Shown: one piece after another, positions 1 through 9,148 of the stretch
Layout: each line of letters starts with the position of its first letter
How positions within the stretch are numbered: the first letter of the stretch is position 1
NCBI RefSeq assembly: GCF_004378855.1
Contig: NZ_RYYL01000004.1
Span: 1 to 64,000 of the forward strand
Reading direction: 5' to 3'
From: Campylobacter sp. US33a
GTDB taxonomy: Bacteria; Campylobacterota; Campylobacteria; Campylobacterales; Campylobacteraceae
DNA length: 64,000 nt
Program-made: the position numbers and the translations under genes
The notes under the pieces: generated by a model
The model's input: the letters and a program-made list of their open reading frames with translations, nothing else
What the model was told of the DNA's origin: nothing
Databases searched by the model: none

Positions 1-195
1 GAGCTTTTAAAGGAATTAAGCCATAATCTTTCTATGATCATGGTGACACACAATATGCAACAAGGCAAACGCGTGGCAGATTTTGTAGCATTTTTTCATT
101 TAGGAGAGCTTGTAGAATTTGGTGAAAGTAAGGAATTTTTTGAAAATCCAAAAGAAGAAAAAACCAAAGCTTATCTAAGCGGTGCTTTTGGGTGA
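1..195 (+). CDS. pstB: Phosphate ABC transporter ATP-binding protein PstB, C-terminal part
   Basis: The frame is open from the first base of the window to TGA at 193-195 and gives the last 64 residues of an ABC ATPase. The visible part contains the switch-histidine region (MVTHNMQQ), followed by a segment in which [11 protein letters not shown] is the usual post-switch strand, and it ends in YLSGAFG, the typical PstB carboxyl terminus. PstB powers the high-affinity PstSCA phosphate importer at the cytoplasmic membrane. The Walker motifs lie outside the window. No T-rich terminator follows; the hairpin at 231-260 is the only structured element before the next gene. Confidence 0.85.
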   Translation, partial: ELLKELSHNLSMIMVTHNMQQGKRVADFVAFFHLGELVEFGESKEFFENPKEEKTKAYLSGAFG

Positions 196-230
196 GATTT
201 ATACAAAAAAAAGTATATTTTTATTAAAAT

Positions 231-260
231 CATATCTTTAAATATTTTTTTAAGGATATG
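231..260 (+). promoter_or_regulatory. Hairpin covering the ribosome-binding site of the restriction-modification gene
   Basis: An 11-bp inverted repeat (231-241 against 250-260, one G-U pair, 8-nt loop) ends three bases before the TTG start at 263. Its right arm contains the Shine-Dalgarno AAGGA (252-256). If transcribed, the stem would hide the ribosome-binding site and lower translation of the methyltransferase/nuclease. There is no T-run after it, which argues against a simple pstB terminator. The repeat is seen directly; a regulatory role is inferred. Confidence 0.5.
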
Positions 261-262
261 AT

Positions 263-2701
263 TTGTCTGAGGAACTTTTAAAACTTAGCGAAGAGCCTTT
301 AAAAAGCAAGATTAAGGATTTGTATTTTTCTAAGTTTAATTATGTAGGAGCTAAGATTGATTTTTGTATCACTCAAAATTTAGGACTTTTGGGTGAAGTT
401 AATTTGCTTTGGGCTGAAGCCAAGCAAGGAAAAAGTGAGCTTAAGAAGTCTTTCGTGCAGCTTGTACTTACCATAGGAAAATATAAATTTTATACAGAGC
501 AAACTCCAAATTTACTTTGTGCTTTTGATGGAGAAAAGATAGCTTTTTTACCTTTTGCTTCTTTGCAAGAAATTTTTTATCAAAGCGATATAGACTTTAG
601 TGTTACCCCAAGCAATCATAAAAATGAGCAGTTTTTAAAACTTCTAAAAGAATTAGATGGCATTTTAAATACAGCACAAATTTTTTATTATGAAAAAAAT
701 AATGAAGAATTAAAAACTTTTATAAAAGAAAATCTTACGAGCGAAAATATAAGCAAATTTCAAATCGATAAAAATAATTTTGTAAGCATTTATCACAAAT
801 GGAATAAAATGGTTAAAGATACCATTAGTATTGATTGGAATTTGGCTAAAGAAAGCGGGATTATAGATGCAGACTTTTATTTGGCTGATTTGCTTTCAAA
901 TGAAAATGAAACTATCAGTCAAAATTTATTTGCCATTCTTAAAAAAGATTATTATGAGTTTAATAAAACAAAAAGTGATTTGGGTTCTATCATTAATGAG
1001 CGCACTTCTTTTAAGGATAATCAAAAAGCCCATCATGAGTTTTGGGCGATTTATGAGCGTCCTCCAAGGGAAGAATTTTGGGATTATATTATAAAACGCA
1101 GAGATTTGCTTGTAGATCAAGATGTAAGAGAGCGAAAAGGAGCATTTTTTACTCCGAGAATTTGGGTGGATAAGGCTTGTGAGTATCTTTCTAAAACTTT
1201 TGGGGAGGATTATGAAGAGGAGTATTATATATGGGATTTAGCAGGTGGAACAGGAAATTTACTAGCAAATTTTACAAATAAGAAAAATATCTTTTGCTCC
1301 ACTCTTGATAAAGCTGATATTGATGTGATACATGAGCGTATAAAAAATGGTGCGAATTTGTTTGAAAATCATGTTTTTCAATTTGATTTTTTAAATGATG
1401 AATTTTTTGATGAGGTAGATGATAAGGGTAAAATCATCCATAAATCAAAACTACCTTTAAATTTACAAGAGATTTTAAAGGATGAAAATAAACGCAAAAA
1501 ATTAATAATCTTTATCAATCCACCTTATGCTGAAGCTGGGACTAGCTCCACTAAAAATAATACTGGTAAAAATAAAGAAAGAGTAGCTAGGGAAAATAAA
1601 ATTTGTGAAAAATACAAAGATATTTTAGGTAGGGCAAACAATGAGCTTTTTGCTCAATTTTTTATCAGAATTTATTGTGAGATAGAAGATTGTTTAATGG
1701 CTAGTTTTTCGACTTTAAAATATGTAAATTCTACCAATTTTATAAAATTTAGAGAGAGTTTTAAGGCTAAATTTTTAAAAGGCTTTATGGTGCCTTCTTA
1801 TACTTTTGATAATGTAAAAGGAAATTTTCCCATAGGATTTTTGATATGGGATATGAGTAAAAAAGAAGAAATTAAAAAAATAAAACTTGATATATTTAAT
1901 GAAAATGGAAATTTTTTAGGAGCGAAGCATTTTTATAATGATAAACAAGAAAGTATCAATAAGTGGCTTAGAAAATTTAGTATTAAAGATAATGGTATAG
2001 GTGTATTGATGGCTGATGCCCCTGATTTTCAAATGCAAAATTTGGTAGCGTTATTGAATAAAAAAACAAATAGACATGGAATTTTTCAAGATATTGATCA
2101 AACAAATATTATAAATATTGCCATATATTTTTCAGTGCGTCAAGCTATACCTGCTACTTGGATAAACGATAGAGATCAGTTTTTATATCCTAATGATTTA
2201 TATAAAAATGATGATGAGTTTAAAAGCGATTGTTTAGCTTTTATGCTTTTTCATGGGCAAAATCGCATAAGTGCAAAAGAAGGGATAAATCATTTCATAC
2301 CTTTTAGTGAAACAGAGCTAGGTATCACAAAAGAAGCTTTTGAAAGTGATTTTATGTATAAATTTATAAAGGGTGAGATAAAAGATGAAAATTCGCTTTT
2401 TGGTGATGAGTTAGTAAAGATAGAATTTAGTCTTGAAGCTCAAGAACTTTTAAAAGCAGGAAAAGAACTTTTTAAATACTATCACACACATAGCGAGGAT
2501 AAAGGCTATCTTGTCAATGCTTCACTTTATGATATAAAAGAATTTTTTCAAGGTAGAGATGAAAAAGGCAGGATGAATCGTCCTAACCAAGCAAAAGACG
2601 AGCATTATAAAGTTTTGCTGAGTGATTTAAACACAGCCTTAAATACTTTAGCCAAAAAGCTAGAGCCTAAAATTTATGAATACGGCTTTTTAAAAGAATA
2701 G
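263..2701 (+). CDS. Probable Type IIG restriction-modification enzyme (N6-adenine methyltransferase with fused nuclease)
   Basis: This 812-residue protein carries an AdoMet-binding motif I (DLAGGTGN, 325-332) and the amino-methyltransferase catalytic motif NPPY (419-422), so it is an adenine-N6 DNA methyltransferase. Near the N-terminus D33 and E52-x-K54 (within LLWAEAKQG) form a plausible PD-(D/E)xK nuclease signature. That order (nuclease, helical linker, methyltransferase, C-terminal target-recognition region) is the Type IIG plan, in which one polypeptide cuts and modifies. The start is TTG at 263, six bases after AAGGA. It stands alone between pstB and the lactate operon, with no separate endonuclease or specificity gene. 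A methyltransferase-only role cannot be excluded because the nuclease call rests on a short motif. Confidence 0.72.
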   Translation: MSEELLKLSEEPLKSKIKDLYFSKFNYVGAKIDFCITQNLGLLGEVNLLWAEAKQGKSELKKSFVQLVLTIGKYKFYTEQTPNLLCAFDGEKIAFLPFASLQEIFYQSDIDFSVTPSNHKNEQFLKLLKELDGILNTAQIFYYEKNNEELKTFIKENLTSENISKFQIDKNNFVSIYHKWNKMVKDTISIDWNLAKESGIIDADFYLADLLSNENETISQNLFAILKKDYYEFNKTKSDLGSIINERTSFKDNQKAHHEFWAIYERPPREEFWDYIIKRRDLLVDQDVRERKGAFFTPRIWVDKACEYLSKTFGEDYEEEYYIWDLAGGTGNLLANFTNKKNIFCSTLDKADIDVIHERIKNGANLFENHVFQFDFLNDEFFDEVDDKGKIIHKSKLPLNLQEILKDENKRKKLIIFINPPYAEAGTSSTKNNTGKNKERVARENKICEKYKDILGRANNELFAQFFIRIYCEIEDCLMASFSTLKYVNSTNFIKFRESFKAKFLKGFMVPSYTFDNVKGNFPIGFLIWDMSKKEEIKKIKLDIFNENGNFLGAKHFYNDKQESINKWLRKFSIKDNGIGVLMADAPDFQMQNLVALLNKKTNRHGIFQDIDQTNIINIAIYFSVRQAIPATWINDRDQFLYPNDLYKNDDEFKSDCLAFMLFHGQNRISAKEGINHFIPFSETELGITKEAFESDFMYKFIKGEIKDENSLFGDELVKIEFSLEAQELLKAGKELFKYYHTHSEDKGYLVNASLYDIKEFFQGRDEKGRMNRPNQAKDEHYKVLLSDLNTALNTLAKKLEPKIYEYGFLKE

Positions 2702-2712
2702 ATTAATAAATT

Positions 2713-2736
2713 AATTTGGCGTACAAACGCCAAATT
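2713..2736. terminator. Hairpin between the convergent restriction-modification gene and lutC
   Basis: A perfect 10-bp inverted repeat (2713-2722 and 2727-2736) with a 4-nt loop sits between two convergent stop codons. It lacks a long T-run on either strand, so it may be an inefficient bidirectional terminator or a 3'-end stabiliser. Its last base is also the last base of the lutC stop codon. Confidence 0.55.
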
Positions 2737-3392
2737 TAATAAAAAATGATATGAACAATTTGTGAGCCATGTACCCCAAAAACAGGGATAAGTTCAATGT
2801 CTGCTGTCCTTGAGGGTCCAGCGATAAATAAAATATTGCTAGGCAAAGTTTCATTCTCTTTTTTTACCAAAGTTAAAGCCTCAGCCAAGCTTTTTACTAC
2901 ACTTTCTTTTTTAAGTAGCATGATACATAAAGTAGGAGCTAAAGAAAGCATTCTTGGTTGCTCTTTTGATGAAAGCACTAAAGCAACGCCGTGTGAGTTT
3001 ACTCCAGCCTTTGCGTGGATGATAGAAAATTCGCTATGAAAAACTTCACTTCTTAAATTTTCTATTTGTTCATTAAAACAAATTTTGGATTTTGCTTTGA
3101 TTTTATCGATATTAAGATTTAGATTTGAGCCATAAATCATTTTTTCATAGCCATATTTTGCCACGATTTGATTGATTTTTTCTTCTAAAGTTTCTATCGT
3201 GGCTTCTTCGACTATGTATTTGTTTGCACTCATTTTTTCTTTTAGTTCCTCTAAAGCATCATCGCTTGTTTTGATGTGTCCTACTGGATCTGAGCTTGGG
3301 ATGTATGTGAAATTTGTATCCTTATGGCCATTTTTGACTTTGTTTAATATCGCTTCTTTGCTTTTTGAAGAAAGTTCATTTAATCTACTCAC
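2736..3392 (-). CDS. lutC: L-lactate utilisation protein LutC (LUD domain)
   Basis: This 218-residue protein ends with the LUD/YkgG signature GPSRTADIE followed by GVHGS; most family members have GVHGP. It is the third subunit of the non-flavin L-lactate oxidation complex LutABC, which passes electrons from lactate to the respiratory chain. Its start overlaps the end of lutB by 8 bp, so the genes are translationally coupled. It corresponds to C. jejuni Cj0073c as I recall it. The assignment rests on motif, length and operon position together. Confidence 0.88.
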   Translation of the reverse strand: MSRLNELSSKSKEAILNKVKNGHKDTNFTYIPSSDPVGHIKTSDDALEELKEKMSANKYIVEEATIETLEEKINQIVAKYGYEKMIYGSNLNLNIDKIKAKSKICFNEQIENLRSEVFHSEFSIIHAKAGVNSHGVALVLSSKEQPRMLSLAPTLCIMLLKKESVVKSLAEALTLVKKENETLPSNILFIAGPSRTADIELIPVFGVHGSQIVHIIFY

Positions 3393-4827
3393 AGCTTACT
3401 CCTTCGATATTTTCAAGCTCTTTATAAAGATTTTTCTTAATTTGTGGCAAGTCTTTAAATTGACTCCATTTTTTTACTACAGGCAAGGTATTTTTAAAAC
3501 TTTTTATAAACCAATTAAAATAATGCGCCTTCGATAAAGAAAATCTCCATAAATTCCCGCTTGTAGCTATTTTTTCAAAATTTCTAAAAGCAAAAGCTTC
3601 GGCGGCATTATGATGGAGCATATTTGCACCAAGTGGCGGGTTTTTGCCTTGTCCGACTTTATTAGACCTTAGTTTGCGTATGAGATCAGCGAGTGGAATT
3701 TTTACCGGACAAACTTCAGAGCAGCGCCCACAAAGCGAACAAAAATTCAAAATATCCCCCGTGTGATCTATACCAAAAATATTCGGACTAATCACTTCTC
3801 CAATAGGCCCTGGATACACGGTTTGATAAGTATGACCTCCGATTTTATCATAAACAGGGCAAAAATTCATACAAGCCCCACACCTAATGCAACGAAGTGC
3901 TTCATAATAATCCTCATGAGCTAACATATCGCTTCTGTGATGATCAAAAAGTATAACATGCACTTCTTTTGGGCCGTCCAAATCGCCATTTTTTCGTGGA
4001 CCTGTGATGATATTGTTATAGGTGGGTATGAATTGACCTGTAGCTGAAGGAGTAAGTAAATGTACCATAGTTGCTGCATCTTCAAAGCTTTGCATCACTT
4101 TTTCTATACCACAAAGTGCGACATGGATATCGCTTGCAGTAGTGCACATTCTGCCATTTCCTTCATTTTCTATGAGCCAAAAAGCTCCTTCTTCAGACAT
4201 AGCAAAATTAACACCGCTAAGTCCCATTTTCAAGCCTTCAAATTCATCTCTTAAATGCTTTCGCGCAATGGCGTTTAATTTTTCGGGTTCGCTTTCAAGT
4301 TCAGAACCTAATTTATCTTTGAAAATTTCGCCAATTTCATAACGATTTTTGTGAATGGCTGGCACGACGATATGCACTGGCGTTTCACCATTAAGTTGCA
4401 AGATAAGCTCTCCAAGATCCGTTTCTACGGCTTTTAAACCCTTGTTTTCAAGATAGTGATTTAAACCTATCTCTTCACTAGCCATGGATTTGCCTTTTAG
4501 GATTTTAGAGATATTCTTTTCACGCATGAGTTCATAAATGATCTCACAAGCGTCTTCATCGCTACTTGCCCAATGCACTTGTATGCCGTTTTTAGTTGCG
4601 TTTTTTTCAAATTCTAAAAGTCTTTCATCGAGGCTCATTAAAGCATTATTTTTAGCTTGTTTTGCGCGTTCTCTTAAACCTTGCCAGTCATTAAATTTCT
4701 CATCGATTAATTTCAAGCGATTTTTTTGTAAAGTGTGCATAGCGTTAGAGAGATTTTCACGCATTTGCTCGTCATTGAGCTTGATTTTAACGATTTGCTC
4801 GTGCGGTAATTTGTGTTGTTCGCTCAT
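3385..4827 (-). CDS. lutB: L-lactate utilisation iron-sulfur protein LutB
   Basis: This 480-residue protein has an N-terminal LUD-type domain and two 4Fe-4S ferredoxin motifs, CIRCGACMNFC (313-323) and CSLCGRC followed by CP (363-373), the standard LutB/YkgF architecture. It relays electrons within the LutABC lactate oxidation complex on the cytoplasmic side. It overlaps lutA by 4 bp at its start and lutC by 8 bp at its end. No cluster-ligand cysteine is missing in either motif. Confidence 0.9.
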   Translation of the reverse strand: MSEQHKLPHEQIVKIKLNDEQMRENLSNAMHTLQKNRLKLIDEKFNDWQGLRERAKQAKNNALMSLDERLLEFEKNATKNGIQVHWASSDEDACEIIYELMREKNISKILKGKSMASEEIGLNHYLENKGLKAVETDLGELILQLNGETPVHIVVPAIHKNRYEIGEIFKDKLGSELESEPEKLNAIARKHLRDEFEGLKMGLSGVNFAMSEEGAFWLIENEGNGRMCTTASDIHVALCGIEKVMQSFEDAATMVHLLTPSATGQFIPTYNNIITGPRKNGDLDGPKEVHVILFDHHRSDMLAHEDYYEALRCIRCGACMNFCPVYDKIGGHTYQTVYPGPIGEVISPNIFGIDHTGDILNFCSLCGRCSEVCPVKIPLADLIRKLRSNKVGQGKNPPLGANMLHHNAAEAFAFRNFEKIATSGNLWRFSLSKAHYFNWFIKSFKNTLPVVKKWSQFKDLPQIKKNLYKELENIEGVSCE

Positions 4828-5561
4828 ATTTTCACTCCTTCAAGGCGTTTGACTAAAAAGTCATATAAATGCACGCCTTTGATATCAAGTCCCATTTTAC
4901 TCATCGTTCCAGCAATATTCATCAAGCAACCCCCATCGCCACTTATAAGGTATTTAGCACCTGTTTTTTGGATATTTTTGATTTTTTCTCTTGCCATAGC
5001 GTTTGAAATTTCACTCTCTTTGACTGAAAAAGTTCCGCCAAAACCACAGCATTCTTCTTCATATTCTAAATTGATTAGTTCAACATTTTTAAGTCTTTTG
5101 ATGAGATTTTTACTTGCTTGTATGCTTTTTTGAATTCTTAAAGCGTGGCAATTTGAATGCCAAGTGACTTTGATGGGTTCGCCTTTATCTTCGTAATTTA
5201 CATTTAAAACCTCATCTAAATACTGTGAAAGTTCTATCACACGAGAGCTAAATTCTTTGACTCTTTCAAAATTATTATCATCTTTAAAAAGTTCTAAATA
5301 ATCATGACTCATCATCCCTGCACAAGATCCACTTGGTACAACGATGGGATAATCTTTCTCAAATAAATTAATATTATATAAAGCTATATTTTTACTTTCT
5401 TTAAAATAACCTGAGTTAAAAGAGGGTTGAGAGCAACAGGTTTGATTTTTTTTAAAAATCACCTCTACACCTTCGCGGCGTAGAAGTTTGACTGAATTTA
5501 AAATACTTTCTTGCATTGCGGCAGTTCCAAGACAAGTGGCGTATAAATAAACTTTTTTCAT
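4824..5561 (-). CDS. lutA: L-lactate utilisation protein LutA (cysteine-rich CCG domains)
   Basis: This 245-residue protein has two cysteine-rich CCG-type modules: C10 with CCSQP around residues 42-46, and SNCHALR with CCGFGG in the C-terminal half. The same domain is found in heterodisulfide reductase HdrB and GlpC and binds an iron-sulfur cluster. It is the first Lut subunit gene, 9 bp after lldP, and shares a 4-bp overlap with lutB. With LutB and LutC it oxidises L-lactate to pyruvate. Confidence 0.9.
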   Translation of the reverse strand: MKKVYLYATCLGTAAMQESILNSVKLLRREGVEVIFKKNQTCCSQPSFNSGYFKESKNIALYNINLFEKDYPIVVPSGSCAGMMSHDYLELFKDDNNFERVKEFSSRVIELSQYLDEVLNVNYEDKGEPIKVTWHSNCHALRIQKSIQASKNLIKRLKNVELINLEYEEECCGFGGTFSVKESEISNAMAREKIKNIQKTGAKYLISGDGGCLMNIAGTMSKMGLDIKGVHLYDFLVKRLEGVKI

Positions 5562-5570
5562 TACTTTGTC

Positions 5571-7214
5571 CTATTTTGCTAAAGGAATGGTATCTGGTAT
5601 TATGCCATTTAATAAGAATGCAATGATGCAAGTCCAAATTCCTATTAAAATAATAAAAGCTATAGAGTATTTTAAAGTGAATTTAAAAAGATCAGATTCT
5701 TTACCTACAAGTCCAACTGCAGCACAAGCTATAGCTATACTTTGTGGGCTTATCATTTTACCAACCACACCTCCTACAGAGTTTGCTGCTAAAAATAAAG
5801 CTTCGCCTACGCCAAGCTCATTTGCAGTCACTTGTTGTAATGGTCCAAAAAGTAAATTCGCGCTTGTGTCAGAACCGGTTAGGAAAACCCCTATCCAGCC
5901 AATGATAGGCGAAAAGAAAGCAAAAGCATCACCGGTGTGTGAGAAAGCCAAGCCTAGAGTGGTGCTCATACCGCTATTTTTAGCAATAAAAGCAAAAGAA
6001 ACAACCAAACCAATGGTAATGCAAGGTATAGCCATTTCTTTTAAGGTATCCCAAAAGCATTCTCCTGCATCGCTGGCTTTGATTTTTAAAATCCAAATGG
6101 TTAAAAAAGCCGCAAGTAAAATAGCTGTTCCTGCTTGAAGAGCGATGAAATTTATAGGCATACTTAAGGCTACATTTTTACCATTTGCATCCACTATGCT
6201 TCCTGCAATATTGTTAAAAGTAATGGTTACTTGGGTATAGTCAAAAATAGAGCCTTTAGCAAATAAATCTTTAAACCAAGGTTGAGTCCAAAGCACTATA
6301 CAAGCGATAAGTAGGATAAAAGGAGTCCAAGCTTTTAAAACTTGAGTGAAGCTTAAAGTACTTTCTTGAGCAAAATTTGTTTCTCCATCAAGTCTGAATA
6401 TATTTTTTGGTTTCCAAAATTTCAAAAAGATTGTTGTGGCTGCTAAAGATACGATTGCTGAAACAATGTCAGGAAGTTCTGCGCCAAGGTGGTTTGAGCT
6501 GTAAAATTGTGTCGCAGTAAAACTCACAGCTGCGACTAAAATAGCCGGAAAAGTTTCTTTAATACCCTTAAATCCATCCATTAAAAAAATGATGAAAAAA
6601 GGCACGCTAAGGCTTAGTGGCACAAGCATTCTACCTACCATAGCAGATACTGCATGTTGTTCTACGCCTACTAAATTAGCCATTGCGATGATTGGAATTC
6701 CTACAGCACCAAAGGCAACTGGAGCAGTATTTGCAATAAGACAAAGTCCCGCAGCTTGTAAGGGGCGAAGTCCAAGTCCCACAAGTAGGGCCGCAGTAAT
6801 GGCTACAGGACCGCCAAAACCGATCGCACCTTCTAAGAAAGAGCCAAAACAAAAGCCGATTAATATCACTTGAATTCTATGATCTGGAGTGATACTCATG
6901 ACGCTTTGTTTGATAACTTCAAATGAGCCTGATTTAATGGAGAGTTTGTAAAGGAAAATCGCTGCAATGATAATCCAAGCAATGGGCCAAAGTCCTTGTG
7001 CGAAGCCTTGAACGAAACTTGCGCCTATTAAAGAAAAAGGCATGCCATAGGCAAAAAATGCAACTATGCTTGCTAAAATCACAGTGATGAAACCTGCTTG
7101 ATAGCCTTTGAGTTTAAAAACGAGTAAGCAGACCAAGAAGCAAATTATAGGTAAAAATGCTACGATTGCACTTAAAAAAATATTTTCAAATGGATCATAA
7201 ATTTGAGTCCACAT
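5571..7214 (-). CDS. lldP: L-lactate permease LldP
   Basis: This 547-residue polytopic membrane protein belongs to the LctP/LldP lactate-proton symporter family, with a dozen or so hydrophobic segments and the conserved GFGGPVAITAALL region in the middle. It begins MWTQIYDPFENI, typical of the family, behind a strong Shine-Dalgarno AAGGAG (7221-7226 region). As the first gene of lldP-lutABC it couples uptake to oxidation of L-lactate, an important carbon source for campylobacters in the host gut. The 177-bp leader contains a weak TATAAA-like -10 on the minus strand near 7242-7247. Confidence 0.92.
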   Translation of the reverse strand: MWTQIYDPFENIFLSAIVAFLPIICFLVCLLVFKLKGYQAGFITVILASIVAFFAYGMPFSLIGASFVQGFAQGLWPIAWIIIAAIFLYKLSIKSGSFEVIKQSVMSITPDHRIQVILIGFCFGSFLEGAIGFGGPVAITAALLVGLGLRPLQAAGLCLIANTAPVAFGAVGIPIIAMANLVGVEQHAVSAMVGRMLVPLSLSVPFFIIFLMDGFKGIKETFPAILVAAVSFTATQFYSSNHLGAELPDIVSAIVSLAATTIFLKFWKPKNIFRLDGETNFAQESTLSFTQVLKAWTPFILLIACIVLWTQPWFKDLFAKGSIFDYTQVTITFNNIAGSIVDANGKNVALSMPINFIALQAGTAILLAAFLTIWILKIKASDAGECFWDTLKEMAIPCITIGLVVSFAFIAKNSGMSTTLGLAFSHTGDAFAFFSPIIGWIGVFLTGSDTSANLLFGPLQQVTANELGVGEALFLAANSVGGVVGKMISPQSIAIACAAVGLVGKESDLFKFTLKYSIAFIILIGIWTCIIAFLLNGIIPDTIPLAK

Positions 7215-7391
7215 AAAATCTCCTTTTGTAAATTTTTTAACTTTATAGTTTAGCGAATAAGATATAATTAAAAAGTATTAAGAAATAAAATTGGTATTTT
7301 ATGTTGATTTTTGTAACATTAAAGTAACAAAAATATTTTATAAAGAAGCAAAAGTAGCAAAGTTTTTTGATTTTCAATTAAATTTTTTGAT

Positions 7392-8477
7392 TTAAGCTTG
7401 ATAAATTCTTTTTAAATTCTCTAAATTTGCACTAACATTTAAGAGTAAGCAATCAGCTAAAACAAGTCTTATCATCGCCGTAGCTACCACACTCCCACGC
7501 ACTCCCACACAAGGATCGTGCCTACCTTTTAGTTCACATATGATATTATTGCCAAATTTATCCATACTTTCTTGCGCGCTAAAAATTGAAGGGGTAGGTT
7601 TGAAATAGCTTTTAATTTCCAAAATATCGCCGTTTGAAATTCCACCTAAAATTCCTCCGCTGTGATTGCTTAAAAATTTACCATCTTTTAAACAATCATT
7701 ATTTTGTGAGCCGCGCATTCTACTTGCATTGATACCTTCGCCAAGCTCTACGGCCTTTACTGCATTAAGTCCCATCAAAGCATGGGCGATTTTTGCATCA
7801 AGTTTATCGTATAAAACTTCTCCAAGTCCTGCCATTACGCCACTTACTTTAGTAAAAACGCTAGCACCTACACTGTCTTTTGAATTTCTGGCATTTAAAA
7901 TTTCTTCTTTAAAATCATTTTCTAAAAACGGATCGAGGCAAAAAATTTCGCTTTTCTTGGCAAATTCAAAGTCAAATTCGTTATTTTTTAAAGTAGAAAC
8001 AAAGTTTCCAACCCCAAAAACTCCACTTTGTACTTCTATGTTAAATTCCTTTAAAAGCATAGCACAAATTGCACCCCCAGCGACTCTTGCAACGCTTTCT
8101 CTAGCACTAGCTCTTCCACCCCCACGATGATCTCTTATGCTGAATTTTTTAAAATAAGTAAAATCAGCGTGTGAAGGGCGAAATAAATCCTTGATATTAT
8201 CATAGTCTTTTGAGCGTGTATTTTCGTTAAAAACGACTATGCCAATGGGAGTTCCTGTGCTAAAACCTTCAAAAACTCCACTTAAAATTTCAGCCCTATC
8301 ACCTTCCTTTCTAGGAGTAGCAAATTTACTTCCGCCTTTGCGTTTATCAAGTTCGTTTTGCAAGAATTCCTCATCGATTTTTACGCCCGCTGGAAGTCCA
8401 TCTATAACGCAACCAATAGCTTTGCCGTGAGATTCTCCAAAACTTGTAAATCGTAATTTTGTACCAAAAGTGTTCAT
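7392..8477 (-). CDS. aroC: Chorismate synthase
   Basis: AroC converts 5-enolpyruvylshikimate-3-phosphate to chorismate, the last shikimate-pathway step, using reduced FMN. The 361-residue product begins MNTFGTKLRF followed by TSFGESHG, the canonical N-terminus, and has the GGGRASARESV flavin-site motif. I place the start at 8477 rather than the in-frame ATG at 8489: the former gives the standard family start and a 4-bp ATGA overlap with rnc. It is the third gene of the rnhA-rnc-aroC unit. Confidence 0.95.
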   Translation of the reverse strand: MNTFGTKLRFTSFGESHGKAIGCVIDGLPAGVKIDEEFLQNELDKRKGGSKFATPRKEGDRAEILSGVFEGFSTGTPIGIVVFNENTRSKDYDNIKDLFRPSHADFTYFKKFSIRDHRGGGRASARESVARVAGGAICAMLLKEFNIEVQSGVFGVGNFVSTLKNNEFDFEFAKKSEIFCLDPFLENDFKEEILNARNSKDSVGASVFTKVSGVMAGLGEVLYDKLDAKIAHALMGLNAVKAVELGEGINASRMRGSQNNDCLKDGKFLSNHSGGILGGISNGDILEIKSYFKPTPSIFSAQESMDKFGNNIICELKGRHDPCVGVRGSVVATAMIRLVLADCLLLNVSANLENLKRIYQA

Positions 8478-9148
8478 ATTTTGCCCCATTTTTCAAGAGT
8501 GATTTTTGCTGCCATTTGTTGCGCTTCTTTTTTGCTGTTTGCAATGGCTCTTGCGATTTCTTTTCCTTCGAGTTTTAAGGCGATTTCAAATTGTTTTTGA
8601 TGATCAGGGCCAAAAGCGCGTAAGGTTTCGTATTCTGGAGTTTGTCCCATAGAACCTTGAGTGATTTCTTGTAGCTTGGTTTTATAATCTTTGATGAGAT
8701 TTTTAGCATCAATTTGAGGATAATTTTTTTCCACTAAATAAAGTGCGATTTGTTTAGCCTTTTCAAAGCCTGATTCTAGGTGAATAGCGCCAATGATAGC
8801 CTCTAGGGCATCTGAAAGAATGGAAGGCTTGGCTCTTCCGCCGTTATTTTCTTCGGCCAAAGACATAAATAAAAAATCCCCTAAATTCAAATCAAGCGCG
8901 ATTTTTGCAAAAGATTTTTCATTGACTAAAGCGGCTCTAAGTTTTGATAAATCTCCTTCTGCATCGTGTTTAAATTTGTGAAATAAATACTCTCCCACAA
9001 CCAAATCAAGTACTGCATCACCTAAAAATTCAAGTCTTTCATTGCTATAAGGTTTTTTAAAACTTTTATGTGTCAAAGCGTGTGTGAGTAAAGTTTTGTC
9101 TTTAAATTCGTAGTGAAGATTTTTTTCTAAGAGCTCGAGTTTTTTCAT
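8474..9148 (-). CDS. rnc: Ribonuclease III
   Basis: This 224-residue protein has the RNase III signature ERLEFLGD (37-44; catalytic E40 and D44) and a second acidic pair in SDALEA around 112-117, then a C-terminal double-stranded-RNA-binding domain (about 150-224). It cleaves double-stranded RNA during rRNA and mRNA processing. It overlaps rnhA by 4 bp upstream and aroC by 4 bp downstream, an arrangement shared with C. jejuni. Confidence 0.95.
   Translation of the reverse strand: MKKLELLEKNLHYEFKDKTLLTHALTHKSFKKPYSNERLEFLGDAVLDLVVGEYLFHKFKHDAEGDLSKLRAALVNEKSFAKIALDLNLGDFLFMSLAEENNGGRAKPSILSDALEAIIGAIHLESGFEKAKQIALYLVEKNYPQIDAKNLIKDYKTKLQEITQGSMGQTPEYETLRAFGPDHQKQFEIALKLEGKEIARAIANSKKEAQQMAAKITLEKWGKI

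Noticed and set aside
867-1120. Overlapping short frames on both strands inside the restriction-modification gene
   Set aside because: They are shadows of a large, motif-bearing coding frame and have no ribosome-binding site or family features.
5566-6138. Plus-strand 190-codon frame opposite lldP
   Set aside because: It is antisense to a clear permease; composition and lack of motifs mark it as a shadow.
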